Positions 28,218 to 34,480 of a DNA stretch of 64,000 nt are shown piece after piece. A program made the translations under genes and the position numbers. Source of the DNA: Liolophura sinensis (taxonomy: Eukaryota > Mollusca > Polyplacophora > Chitonida > Chitonidae); contig NC_088296.1 of the NCBI RefSeq assembly GCF_032854445.1, positions 9,586,706-9,650,705 of the forward strand. Direction: 5' to 3'. Numbering within the stretch: the first letter of the stretch is position 1; each line of letters opens with the position of its first letter. The notes beneath the pieces were generated by a model. That model did no database searches and had not been told where the DNA came from. It saw only the letters and a program-made list of their open reading frames with translations.

Positions 28218-30482
28218 GAGGGTACTTGTATTATCCTCCAGTACTTGTAGTACCCTCCGGTACCAGTAGGTGACTCCAAATGACCTCCTCATACAATATT
28301 AGGCTAGATTCATTCTTCCACTGATTCGTGTCCATCAAGTTAACATTGATCTCGCGTTTGCTTCCGATTGTCCCCCTTTTTTGATCTATTTCAGATCAGT
28401 AGCAGATGTCGTACATGCGTATCATTTTCCGCAATACAAATCTTCAAAGTAGGGAAGATCACAAAGGGCTCTGTAAAAGTCTATGACTATTACGAACCCG
28501 GCAAGTATTTTCTTGTTCATTTCTTTTTATTCGTTTTATTATTTTCGAATTGATTTGTTCACATTTATGTTCGTGTAGTTTCTAGTTTTGTTCTTGTTTT
28601 AACTCTGACATCAAAATATCTGGGGGCCTCCATGGCTCAGTCGGTTAGCGCGCTAGCGCAGCGTAATGACCCAGGAGCCTCTCGACCCATGCGGTCGCTG
28701 TGAGTTCAAGTCCAGCTCATGCTGGCTTCCTCTCCTGTCGTAAGTGGGAAGGTCTGATAGCAACCCGCGGATGGTCGTGGGTTTCCCCCGGGCTGTGCCC
28801 AGTTTCCTCCCACCATAATACTGGGCGCCGTCGTATAAGTGAAATATTCTTGAGTACGGCATGAAACACCAATCAGATAAATAAATAAAATCAAAATATC
28901 TAAAAGCAAAGTATAGCCTAATGTGCAATATATGTACCACAAGAAGAGTCTGACATTGCTCTTTCCGATTATTTTATTTGAATGTTTTTTAAAGATGGCG
29001 ACATAACCAGGCTATATAATGGAAGTAGGCAAAGAAATCAGCGTAGGCTAGCGTAAATTGCGGTGGACATTTATTCATGACTGGGTGTACTACATTTCCC
29101 AATTGACACAGGAAGGGTGGAAAATGGCCGTGAATATTGCTAGTTCCAATCAGATATATGTGGTTATCATCATTTCACCACTCATTTAAGTGATTTTAAA
29201 CATTTATTCTATACACTTTAGCACAAATTTGAAAAGAAATAAAGCCAGATATTAGTATTTTTTTTAAAGATAGATTCGTTATTCAGGAGATACAGGCTCT
29301 TTCACAAGTTTTAAAAAAAAAGAAATGTCTTTCTGCTTTACTCATTTTTCGTGTATTTCTTCTTTTTAGCTTACGAAGCCATCTCATTTTATAGTGCGAC
29401 CAAAACCAGCGGTCTAACGGGATCCATTTGTGAAGGGGGCATGTGTAATGAAATATACGAGGGAAACGAAGAGGGTAAGACAAATTGGTCATTCGAAGAT
29501 CGTTCGAAACCAGCCGTTGCCGATTTTGTTCCTGTTATTTCAAAACATATATCTCATCTCAATGACGTAAGAATATCTGCTTAATGTTTTCCAAATTAAG
29601 AATGTCTAAATATTTTAGGGTAATTTTCCTTGCAATCATTTGCTCTCCATAATGCCTTAATAAAGTTACAAAATGATTTCGTTTTGTCCCACAGTAATTA
29701 CATGGGTAACCGTGGTTAATCTGTTTGTAATTTTCAATGTTATATTCTGTTTGTAGCTGTGGCATACACTGCTATGTTCTTCTTGTCTAAAGGTTCTTTA
29801 CTGGATCCTTTGATAAAAATGTTGTTCATCGGTACAGAAATCAGCGAAACAGAGTCCTGCAGCTCTCCGAACGGTTGCCATGAAAAATCCGTACCGAAGT
29901 GCCACTGCTACAAAGAGTGTACCGGAAGCTTAACCCCTGTCTGCGGAACTGACGGCGTGATGTATGATGGGATATGTGAATTAAAAATGGCGGCTTGTTC
30001 GAGAGATATCGTCATCGACATGACTAACGAACGTTTTTGCGATATGCTTACAAGAGGTGAGGGTACACCTAGTTATCAAAGTGTTTTTTTGGCAATGGAA
30101 GTCCTTTATTCCTGAAAGCAATTCGGTCCAAAGCTGCTTATTCTATTGTTCATTCGTACTTCTCCAGTGGCTTTTGTGGGCATACTGATAACTAACTATT
30201 TATGTATTTCATAAACCTGACCGCCATCATTTAAGTGAAATATCGTTGAGTGTTTGTTAACACTCCGAATGAAAGATCGGGCTATTCATGATGGGAATAA
30301 TTTTTTAGTGATGCCCTGCCAGATTACAGGGCTTTGCAGCTGTCATACTGCATGTCTTTTTGTTTTAAACTTATGACTTAAAAATGTTTTACTGTTTTTT
30401 CGTTTTATAAACAGAAAAGACTAAAAACGGGTTGGATTCCATTGGAGATGAAATGGACGATTCTTTGCCAGATCACATGTAA
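287..30482 (+). CDS. Thioester-containing protein (TEP/CD109/A2M family), 5'-incomplete, 33 exons visible
   Basis: Secreted or surface opsonin/protease-binding protein of the complement C3-A2M-CD109 superfamily, which attaches covalently to targets through an internal Cys-Gln thioester. About 1,530 residues are visible; the signal peptide and first MG domain lie before the window. Exons: 287-400, 1076-1160, 1569-1677, 2967-3194, 3850-4017, 5045-5173, 6089-6251, 8382-8545, 8818-8967, 9703-9843, 11061-11151, 11413-11533, 11913-12144, 14370-14520, 14796-14966, 16250-16456, 17352-17443, 17753-17879, 18854-18943, 19257-19433, 20609-20690, 21587-21743, 22890-22964, 23720-23885, 24820-24903, 26089-26216, 26427-26645, 27058-27176, 27530-27689, 28395-28500, 29370-29474, 29838-30056, 30415-30482. 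Every acceptor is AG, every donor is GT except one GC, and codon phase agrees at all 32 junctions. It is longer than usual for the family because of an inserted FAMeT-type module and a C-terminal Kazal domain. Introns are mostly SINEs, minisatellites and foldback elements. Family assignment is firm; the subfamily looks CD109/TEP-like rather than C3-like, since no anaphylatoxin (six-Cys) segment is seen. Confidence 0.93.
843..985 (-). repeat. SINE-A copy, head missing
   Basis: TATTTATTT tail complement, then the GTTTTACGCCGTACTCAAGA body as far as the CCCGGGGGAAACC segment; the tRNA-like head is lost. Confidence 0.85.
1969..2105 (+). repeat. 28-bp tandem repeat, 5 copies
   Basis: Each unit contains TCTTTAC and GTAAAGA separated by nine bases, so each can form a 7-bp-stem hairpin. 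Lies in the intron between TEP exons 3 and 4. Confidence 0.8.
2565..2690 (+). repeat. SINE-D relic
   Basis: CACATGTGGGAAATTTTGAC to the CAATAAATAAACC tail; the same dispersed family as 25470-25640. Confidence 0.5.
4480..4790 (-). repeat. SINE-A, near full length
   Basis: Long TTTA tail, complete body, and a tRNA-like head with A-box-like GCGCTAGCGC and B-box-like TTGAACTCACAGC on this strand. Confidence 0.9.
4791..4858 (-). repeat. 44-bp SINE-C tail insertion with 12-bp target duplication
   Basis: CGGATAATTTGA occurs at 4791-4802 and 4847-4858, bracketing GTGAGTGAGTGCTTGGGGTT and TAACGTCGTAC. An extremely 5'-truncated retroposed copy of the family seen at 45212. Confidence 0.7.
5045..9843 (+). 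CDS. TEP exons 6-10: MG5-MG6 and the A2M_N_2-type region
   Basis: Exons 5045-5173, 6089-6251, 8382-8545, 8818-8967 and 9703-9843 (visible residues 236-484). Landmarks: [18 protein letters not shown], the [13 protein letters not shown] strand pair, [20 protein letters not shown] (a standard A2M_N_2 signature) and [20 protein letters not shown] followed by [11 protein letters not shown], matching the family's LAVDxSVLLL segment. Several extra Cys residues (STCPCN, CVC) could add disulphides. Exon 10 begins [20 protein letters not shown] and is poorly conserved, as expected near the bait-like region. Confidence 0.87.
6390..6484 (+). repeat. SINE-A tail fragment
   Basis: Starts in the GTTTCCTCCCACCATAATG segment and ends in AAATAAATAAATAAA. 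Confidence 0.85.
6600..6738 (+). repeat. SINE-A 3' half
   Basis: From CTGTCAGAAACCTGCGGATG to the A-rich tail. Confidence 0.85.
6844..7078 (+). repeat. SINE-A with intact head and 9-bp target duplication
   Basis: GAAGAGTGA at 6835-6843 and 7079-7087 flanks a copy with the full GGCCTCCGTGACTCAGTTGG head and an internal deletion. Confidence 0.9.
7148..7420 (+). repeat. SINE-B, a second tRNA-derived family
   Basis: The head GGTGGCCTAATGGTTAGATC (A box) with GGATCAAACCCGGG (B box) looks like tRNA but lacks a proper acceptor stem. It is followed by a body with GGCCCCTTCTCAGTATAATG and a CATTCATTCATACATA tail. Confidence 0.75.
7505..7645 (-). repeat. SINE-A, internal deletion
   Basis: The tail-proximal part joins directly to CAGGTTGCTGCTAGACC, missing the GGGAGGAAACC segment. 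Confidence 0.85.
7903..8168 (-). repeat. SINE-A full length with 10-bp target duplication
   Basis: TTGTTGAGAT at 7893-7902 and 8169-8178 flanks the element. Confidence 0.9.
8216..8322 (-). repeat. SINE-A head fragment
   Basis: TAAGCTAGCATGAGCCAGAC through CCGAGGAGGCTCC: head region only, diverged. Confidence 0.7.
9230..11010. repeat. Duplicated intron segments (9230-9440 and 10800-11010)
   Basis: Both contain CACGTGTTCGA-like text, then TACGATTC, AAAACGTGTTTA-like text, GTGTCCGGGG/GTGTCTGGGG and AAATTAAACC in the same order, flanking TEP exon 10. Confidence 0.6.
10030..10375 (+). repeat. 48-bp tandem repeat, about 7 copies
   Basis: Unit core AGAGAGTAAGACCAGAGCAG, then CGACGACAGTGTGA. It keeps two reverse-strand frames open. 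Single units at 13411-13460 and 42509-42535 show that the array grew from a dispersed repeat. Confidence 0.85.
11061..12144 (+). CDS. TEP exons 11-13: bait-like region with RKRR site, then A2M-domain start
   Basis: Exons 11061-11151, 11413-11533 and 11913-12144 (visible residues 485-632). Exon 12 carries the basic run LRKRR directly before [11 protein letters not shown], the family's FPETWLW signature that opens the A2M domain. A furin-like site in this position would split the chain into two, as happens in many complement-type TEPs; that is inference. Exon 13 gives [16 protein letters not shown], then GLSVA, then [19 protein letters not shown], strongly typical of MG6/MG7. Exon 12 ends in phase 2, exon 13 in phase 0. 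Confidence 0.9.
12150..12760 (+). repeat. CAGA-rich microsatellite/minisatellite
   Basis: About 600 bases of CAGACAGG-type repeats, with higher-order units CACCGAATGGTAACCCTTAC. Open frames on both strands are composition artefacts. Confidence 0.9.
13845..13972 (+). repeat. SINE-A 3' half
   Basis: Begins at TGCGGATGGTCGTGG, ends in AAATAAATAAATA. Confidence 0.85.
14050..14300 (-). repeat. SINE relic with CAGTCACATTATACTGACAC core
   Basis: This core followed by AGTGCCAAGCGAGGC and a B-box-like TTGATTCGAGTTCTCCCGAC fits a decayed tRNA-derived mollusc-type SINE related to SINE-C. Confidence 0.5.
14370..14966 (+). CDS. TEP exons 14-15: MG7
   Basis: Exons 14370-14520 and 14796-14966 (visible residues 633-739). 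Landmarks are [29 protein letters not shown] and the MG7 end [20 protein letters not shown], which in the family runs straight into the first half of the CUB domain. Here exon 15 ends in phase 1 after SVFLCPK, and the next three exons encode a foreign module before the CUB-TED sequence resumes in exon 19. Confidence 0.9.
15593..15742 (-). repeat. SINE-A, 5' truncated
   Basis: Tail and body as far as GGCAGACTTGCCCA; head absent. Confidence 0.85.
15983..16156 (+). repeat. SINE-A, head missing
   Basis: Begins at GTACTGACTTCCTCTCCGG and ends about 95 bases before TEP exon 16. Confidence 0.85.
16250..17879 (+). CDS. TEP exons 16-18: inserted farnesoic-acid O-methyltransferase-type (PF12248-like) domain
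   Basis: Exons 16250-16456, 17352-17443 and 17753-17879 encode 142 residues (visible residues about 740-881) between MG7 and the CUB/thioester part. The pattern matches the Methyltransf_FA / FAMeT beta-sandwich family: [15 protein letters not shown], then [16 protein letters not shown], then [18 protein letters not shown] and finally [19 protein letters not shown]. The block is exactly 426 nt, begins and ends in phase 1, and can therefore be gained or lost without shifting frame. The family was named from crustacean enzymes, but no methyltransferase catalytic motif is known in it, so a binding or structural role is more likely than catalysis. Recognition is by pattern only; a profile search would settle it. 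Confidence 0.82.
16590..16808 (+). repeat. SINE-A, diverged
   Basis: TTGAGGCCTCGTGGGAG head to the CCAATCAAATAAAG tail, many substitutions. Confidence 0.75.
17113..17254 (+). repeat. SINE-A, diverged
   Basis: ATGGCTGTGAGTTCACACCC to GCGTAAAACACCAA; no A tail left. Confidence 0.75.
18225..18740 (+). repeat. 48-bp minisatellite (9 copies) inside a SINE-D-like element
   Basis: Units from 18298 to about 18729 have period 48 with few differences (GATGG/AC, GGG/AC). The flanks, GTATTCAACACTCTACTC and CTTTCCCACATGAC, are the ends of a dispersed element; one internal stretch has been amplified. Because 48 is divisible by three, both strands stay open ([16 protein letters not shown] per unit). It lies in an intron and is not a gene. 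Confidence 0.9.
18854..24903 (+). CDS. TEP exons 19-25: CUB half and thioester domain with GCGEQ
   Basis: Exons 18854-18943, 19257-19433, 20609-20690, 21587-21743, 22890-22964, 23720-23885 and 24820-24903 (visible residues 882-1158). Exon 19 ends the CUB half ([19 protein letters not shown]). Exon 20 carries [13 protein letters not shown], with GCGEQ at 19313-19327, the Cys-Gln pair of the thioester. The alpha-toroid follows: [52 protein letters not shown] and [15 protein letters not shown]. The residue that is the catalytic His in C3, C4B and CD109 is Asn (codon 21729-21731). Lengths and motif spacing are normal. Confidence 0.95.
19536..19722. mobile_element. MITE-1 copy a, terminal inverted repeats
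   Basis: Left end AGTCTGTTGTACGAGTGATGC (19552-19572) and its near-perfect reverse complement at 19683-19703, extending out through GTTAATTnTAAnAGA. No coding capacity. The second copy is at 46595. Confidence 0.75.
20010..20278 (-). repeat. SINE-A near full length
   Basis: Full body and tRNA-like head, abutting a run of C. Confidence 0.9.
20276..20294 (+). repeat. Poly(C) run of 19
   Basis: Unbroken C run next to the SINE head; length is likely to be unreliable in assembly. Confidence 0.9.
20840..20915 (-). repeat. SINE-A relic
   Basis: GATTGTTGTTTTACGCCATAC through GGATGGACGAAACGGG. Confidence 0.6.
21106..21182. repeat. (TA)n microsatellite
   Basis: About 38 TA dinucleotides in the intron before TEP exon 22. 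Confidence 0.97.
21300..21545 (+). repeat. Short tandem repeat of ATACAAAAATACTTTTG type
   Basis: About 15 imperfect units of 16-17 bp ending 40 bases before TEP exon 22. Confidence 0.85.
22145..22535. mobile_element. Foldback element copy a
   Basis: The left arm (GAAAACATAAAAATGACAT, CAGATGAAAGAGTGCG, GGGTATTTGGGACCA) recurs in reverse complement in the right arm (TGGGATCAAATTTTGG, CATCTGATTTTGGCATC). Arms are roughly 130 bp. Confidence 0.7.
23165..23345 (+). repeat. SINE-like relic
   Basis: GGCAAGCGAGTTCCCTCTACCC, then ATAAACCTGACATTGGACGG; a similar tail piece occurs at 30210-30250. Confidence 0.4.
24010..24445. mobile_element. Foldback element copy b
   Basis: Shares ACATAAAGTACAGATGAAGG, TTTTTCCGATTTTTC and the inner ATGAGG(A/G)TGTAA text with copy a, in the same order. 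It lies in the intron between TEP exons 24 and 25. Confidence 0.65.
25470..25640 (+). repeat. SINE-D relic
   Basis: CACATGTGGAGAAGTTGGTC to AACCGTACTCAAG. Confidence 0.5.
25725..25960 (-). repeat. SINE-A, head truncated
   Basis: Body intact to CTCCTGGGTCATTGCG; the outer head is replaced by unrelated bases. Confidence 0.85.
26089..29474 (+). CDS. TEP exons 26-31: end of thioester domain, second CUB half and receptor-binding MG8
   Basis: Exons 26089-26216, 26427-26645, 27058-27176, 27530-27689, 28395-28500 and 29370-29474 (visible residues 1159-1437). Landmarks: [35 protein letters not shown] then [13 protein letters not shown] (the family's GGFxSTQDTVVALQAL), [36 protein letters not shown] and [11 protein letters not shown]. 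Exon 30 ends at a GC donor (base 28500, then GCAAGT). Exon 31 runs [11 protein letters not shown] and then a Cys-poor acidic linker [15 protein letters not shown]. No GPI-anchor or transmembrane tail like that of vertebrate CD109 follows. Confidence 0.93.
28005..28080 (-). repeat. SINE-B head fragment
   Basis: The reverse complement reads ATGGTGAGAGCGTCCGCCTC, then GAAGTCGG and GGATCAAACCCGGG, matching the head at 7148. Confidence 0.6.
28622..28889 (+). repeat. SINE-A reference copy, full length with 12-bp target duplication
   Basis: ATCAAAATATCT at 28610-28621 and 28890-28901 frames an intact 268-bp element: tRNA-like head GGGCCTCCATGGCTCAGTCG, B-box-like GTGAGTTCAAGTCCAGC, body with CCGGGCTGTGCCC and an AAATAAATAAAA tail. 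This defines the family, which uses LINE-type priming. Confidence 0.95.
29838..30056 (+). CDS. TEP exon 32: Kazal-type domain
   Basis: This 219-nt exon, phase 1-1, encodes 73 residues with ten cysteines. The segment [20 protein letters not shown], followed by [15 protein letters not shown] and a final Cys in ERFC, is the Kazal/follistatin signature (C-x-x-VCGTDG-x-x-Y-x-x-x-C-x-L-x-x-x-x-C). Kazal domains inhibit serine proteases or act as binding modules in secreted proteins. The exon might instead start at 29757 (acceptor TAG at 29754-29756), which is also in frame and adds 27 hydrophobic residues; I prefer 29838 because the shorter form has no membrane-like stretch, but the upstream acceptor has the better pyrimidine tract. 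Confidence 0.85.
30415..30482 (+). CDS. TEP exon 33: acidic C-terminus and stop
   Basis: The exon follows an ATAAACAG acceptor and encodes a short acidic tail, [20 protein letters not shown], then HM and a TAA stop at 30480-30482. Phase matches exon 32. No hydrophobic anchor is present, which points to a secreted protein. Confidence 0.8.
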
Positions 30483-30762
30483 GGGATCTTGACCAGCAAG
30501 GCTGAAACATTGTGCAACCTCATATTTGTAATATACATGCTTTTATGGCGGCAGTTCGCGGCAGAGGTCACATTCATTGTGGCGATGTGCTACTAGGAGT
30601 TGTTTCACAGGCAAGGGAGACAACTTTGCATAACAGAAACGGCACAGCAGAGGTTGTAACGTGAAGATGAAAGTAGGAATACCTATTCAAGGTACAATGT
30701 CCAGAGGTTTACAATGATAGTGAGCCTCCATTGCATGAAGGTAACTAATGTCATACAAAAGA

Positions 30763-30768
30763 AATAAA
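30763..30768 (+). terminator. Candidate poly(A) signal of the TEP gene
   Basis: AATAAA lies about 280 bases after the TEP stop codon in otherwise unique sequence. It is the first canonical hexamer after the stop on this strand that I found. Confidence 0.5.
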
Positions 30769-31262
30769 GTCACTTTTTTACTTCTTAATACCGTGCTTTC
30801 AGCAAGAATGTTCTCACGCGCATACTCCACACAGCGCATGCGTCGCACACCACGTTCGGTTTACATCACTGTCACCACTAACAAATTTCAAGACATCAGA
30901 TATTATGTAGCGCCCAATCACCGAGCAATATAAGTCCCCGTCTCCTAATATTAATATGTAGCTTGTATTTATTTTTTAATTATTTATTTATTTATTTGCT
31001 TAACTAGTGTTTAACACCATGCTCAAGACTGTTTCATTTCGAGGACAATAGTCAGGTTTACGGATGAAAGGAAACAGGAGTGAATCGCCGAACTTCGACT
31101 GGTACCTGATGAACCTTATTTACAGATTAAGCCAAAATGGCGAAATATGGATTAGAGTTTGCGACCTTGTATTGGTCAATGGTCCGTTAGTTGCAGAGAG
31201 CCAGCGCTTTAACTATCCAGCTTGTTTGTGGAGTCAGTATAAGGCGTGTACTCGACATGATC

Positions 31263-31490
31263 TGCTGCTTATCGTGCTAAGTGACCCACGGGCCCCTAAC
31301 CAACGCGATCGCTGTGAGTCCAGCTCATGCTGGCCTCCTCTCCAGCCGTACGTGGGAAGGTCTAGTAGCAGCCTGCGGAAGGTCGGGAGTTTTCTCCGGG
31401 TTCTGCCCGGTTTCCTGTTACCATATTGCTGGCCACCGTCTTATAGGTAAAATATCCTGGAGTACGACGTAAAACTCGAATGAAATAATT
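31263..31490 (+). repeat. SINE-A between the TEP and fucosyltransferase genes
   Basis: Head altered (CCCACGGGCCCCTAACC), body good, tail decayed. Bases 30965-31085 hold a further decayed reverse-strand relic. Confidence 0.75.
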
Positions 31491-31756
31491 AAAAAAATAG
31501 AAAGAATGAAATCTCAATCTATTCATAGTCATTCGACGGTCGCTTTTAGTGACCGTGCTTCTCAGGTAAGTGGCGATGGACAGTGGTTTACGGTGGCACT
31601 CTGGTTTTCTGAATCCATAAATCTTTTGGCCGTGGTGAAATAAATAAATGAGACAAACACCATTACATCATTGAATCAAAGAAAAATCAAAGAATAAAAT
31701 GTATTCCCATGGAATTAATGTGTGGTAATAAATGAAAAAAAAAATCCCACCGACAG

Positions 31757-31762
31757 TTTATT
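31757..31762 (-). terminator. Possible poly(A) signal of the fucosyltransferase gene
   Basis: AATAAA on the minus strand only 10 bases past the stop codon. It would give a very short 3' UTR, so a later non-canonical signal is possible. Confidence 0.3.
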
Positions 31763-31772
31763 CAGCAAAATT

Positions 31773-32933
31773 TCACGCTAATCCAATCCATGATTTGGGA
31801 AAATAGTCTGGCCTTACACAAGTGGAGTCAAGCCATGACCCTGGTGCCGGGAAATTGCGGTAATACACGACGTCACCGCCAGCAAGCCATGCCCCCCACC
31901 AGCCAAATGACCCGGAAGTGATTATGGTGTGATTACACAACGACAAAATAGCGAGGTCCACTTCCGGGTTAAGCTTTACTGAAAACCTAACATCTTTTCC
32001 TTTAATATGTGTTTGCGACCATCCGAAATCGTCGGAGCAGACGATGAATAAGACGTTCGAATATTTTGAACGGTAGTATTTAAAAGCCCTGTGGAGATAA
32101 GTGGCGTTGGCAGGCGTGTAACCTCGTTTTCGAGACGTAGACAGAGTCATGTCCCCTCTCCGTACATGTACTCCTATCAGTGTCACATTTTCAGTGGAGC
32201 CGTTTACAGCCTTTCGGAGGAAAGCCTTCGCTTCCTCCAAAATGGAATCCTTGAATTTAAATTCGTTCCGAATTGTTCGAGAAAAATTCGCGAAATATCG
32301 CCAAGACTGTAAATAGGTCATAATTGTGTAATTAAAACCCGGTAGGAACTCTTTTAAAAGTCTCGAGCAATAAGTCATAGGCTTGTCTTCCAAAAGCATG
32401 ACTGGGTGTTTTAATTTAATCGGACCACTTTTCGCTCCTCCTAAATGAAAAGCGCCATACAGTGTGTTTAGATGACTGTCCTCTTCCACTACCGGAAATA
32501 TTCCTGGTTGCGTTTTTGAAGCTTCCTTAGTAAGACCAATCAGAGCTGCGTACTGGAACATTCGGTTGCCCAATCGACCCGCTCTGCCACCTGAAATCGT
32601 AACAAAGATGGCATCCTTGTAATTTACAGGAGTTACATCAAACTTGTTCTGTAGGCCGTAGACCTGAAGATTCTCATCAGAGTCAGTGCTCAGATTTGAA
32701 GCCACATTTCCTTCTATTTGTACTGAGGTCGCGTTCACGAAGACTTCGTTTAATCGGGTCACGTTTGGAATTTTTCTCCTGGATTCCAACTCCAAACTAC
32801 TCGACCCCTCAGAACTCGATGGAACGGGCCTAACCTTCATGTTGTTCAAATAAAGTTTGCAGAGCAACAACGTACACGCCAAGCTGAATCCAGTTAGACC
32901 CAGAAGTTTTCGTCGATGACACAAAAACATCAT
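31773..32933 (-). CDS. Galactoside alpha-1,2-fucosyltransferase (GT11, FUT1/FUT2-like), intronless
   Basis: Golgi type II membrane enzyme that transfers L-fucose from GDP-fucose to the 2-position of a terminal galactose. The 386 residues show a short cytosolic end, a signal-anchor at about residues 11-29 ([18 protein letters not shown]), a variable stem with several N-glycosylation sites, and a GT11 domain from about residue 107. Motifs: GRLGNRMFQYA at 119-129, the GDP-fucose-binding HVRRGD at 256-261, and the SFGWWGAWL block at 342-350 preceded by DLAILSLCNHTIITSG. Length is normal for the family. The first of two adjacent Met codons is used as start; there is no intron. It faces the TEP gene tail-to-tail with 1.3 kb between stops. 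The acceptor glycan cannot be deduced from sequence. Confidence 0.95.
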   Translation of the reverse strand: MMFLCHRRKLLGLTGFSLACTLLLCKLYLNNMKVRPVPSSSEGSSSLELESRRKIPNVTRLNEVFVNATSVQIEGNVASNLSTDSDENLQVYGLQNKFDVTPVNYKDAIFVTISGGRAGRLGNRMFQYAALIGLTKEASKTQPGIFPVVEEDSHLNTLYGAFHLGGAKSGPIKLKHPVMLLEDKPMTYCSRLLKEFLPGFNYTIMTYLQSWRYFANFSRTIRNEFKFKDSILEEAKAFLRKAVNGSTENVTLIGVHVRRGDMTLSTSRKRGYTPANATYLHRAFKYYRSKYSNVLFIVCSDDFGWSQTHIKGKDVRFSVKLNPEVDLAILSLCNHTIITSGSFGWWGAWLAGGDVVYYRNFPAPGSWLDSTCVRPDYFPKSWIGLA

Positions 32934-33574
32934 AGGGAAGCGACGGAATCTAGGCGTTGGTTCATAAATTTACGCTACGCTGGTACAAGAATCACATAGA
33001 ATCAAGTCAGCATCGGTTTCTTTAGCACTCTAAGATCAATGTTCCGGAAGTTGCTCAAGCAGTTTTAGAAGGATGCCTGTATTTTATGAGGCCGACACTG
33101 CGGGCCTTTGTTCGCAATTTTGTTGTACATAGGCACTAAAATAGATGTAGATTGTACGTATCGTAGAACTATTCTGAGCAGGGGCATTTATAATATTTTT
33201 AGCGGAAAATGGGGTGAAACTGTCTTCAAAATGTCTTCAAAGGGTGCTCGAGTTGTCTTTATGTAATTCACAGACGGCGCTGGCGCCAAATTAAACTTCA
33301 GCCGTAAACGAAACCAACGGCACTAGTTTCCATCGAGCTCGTGACATTCAGAATTTGACATGACGTCTAGCTGTAAACGTTTGGGTACATTCCAACAGGC
33401 ATATGGTTTGTTATTCAAACACAGTCACCAATAAAAACAGCGCACACGTTACACAGAATGATATGAGGGACGGTTCATACCAACACTTCAAAATCGGTTT
33501 AGGAAAGCACGAGATACAACAGTTCGTTGATATATGTGTACAAGCCAAGGCAGATATGATTCAGTGGAGGTTTT

Positions 33575-34125
33575 ACAAGCATGCGAATCCTCAACACACG
33601 ATGTACTCGTCTTATTCAATAAAAGTTGTTAAAATCCACAATGCGAATCCACAACACACGATGTTCTCGTCTTATTCAATAAAAGTTGTTAAATCCACAA
33701 TGCGAATCCTCAACACACGATGTACTCGTCTTATTCAATAAAAGTTGTTAAAATCCACAATGCGAATCCTCAACACACGATGTACTCGTCTTATTCAATA
33801 AAAGTTGTTAAAAACCACAATGCGAATCCACAACACACGATGTACTCGTCTTATTCAATAAAAGTTGTTAAAATCCACAATGCGAATCCACAACACACGA
33901 TGTACTCGTCTTATTCAATAAAAGTTGTTAAAATCCACAATGCGAATCCTCAACACATGGTGTACTCGTCTTATTCAATAAAAGTTGTTAAAATCCACAA
34001 TGCGAATCCACAACACACGATGTACTCGTCTTATTCAATAAAAGTTGTTAAAATCCACAATGCGAATCCACAACACACGATGTTCTCGTCTTATTCAATA
34101 AAAGTTGTTAAAATCCACAGTACGA
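33575..34125 (+). repeat. 60-bp satellite, 9 copies, each with AATAAA
   Basis: The unit runs TGCGAATCCACAACACACGA, then TGTACTCGTCTTATTCAATAAAAG and GTTGTTAAAATCCACAA. Period 60 keeps an open frame. It begins about 640 bp beyond the fucosyltransferase start codon. Confidence 0.95.
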
Positions 34126-34480
34126 ATCTTACCAAAATTCAGCTGTAAGCATCCAAAATGCCCTGAACAATTGATGTAAGCATGCACAATGTACATGTAT
34201 TACTGAACAACTGCAGGAAGCATCCACGAATTGTATGTATTACTGAATAACATATTACTGAATGGTACAATGTGCGCGTATTACTGAACAACTTCTGTAA
34301 GCATCCACAATGCGCGCGTATTACTGAACACCTGCTGTAGGCTTCCACAATGGGCGTGTATTACTGAACAACTTCTGTAAGCATCCACAATGGGTACGTA
34401 TAACTGAACAACAGCTGTAAGCATCCACAATGAGCGTGTATCACTGAAAAACAGCACCAATACTTCACAATATACACTTC
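34126..34480 (+). repeat. Degenerate repeat related to GTAAGCATCCACAATG
   Basis: About seven loose units (TATTACTGAACAAC plus TGTAAGCATCCACAATG) directly after the 60-bp satellite; shorter and more diverged. Confidence 0.7.

Noticed and set aside
28622-28695. tRNA gene in the SINE-A head
   Set aside because: A full-length SINE with target duplication surrounds it; the head is only tRNA-like.
33403-34148. Repeat protein with NPQHTMYSSYSIKVVKIHNA units
   Set aside because: Period-60 satellite DNA; each unit also holds AATAAA, and nothing links it to a gene.
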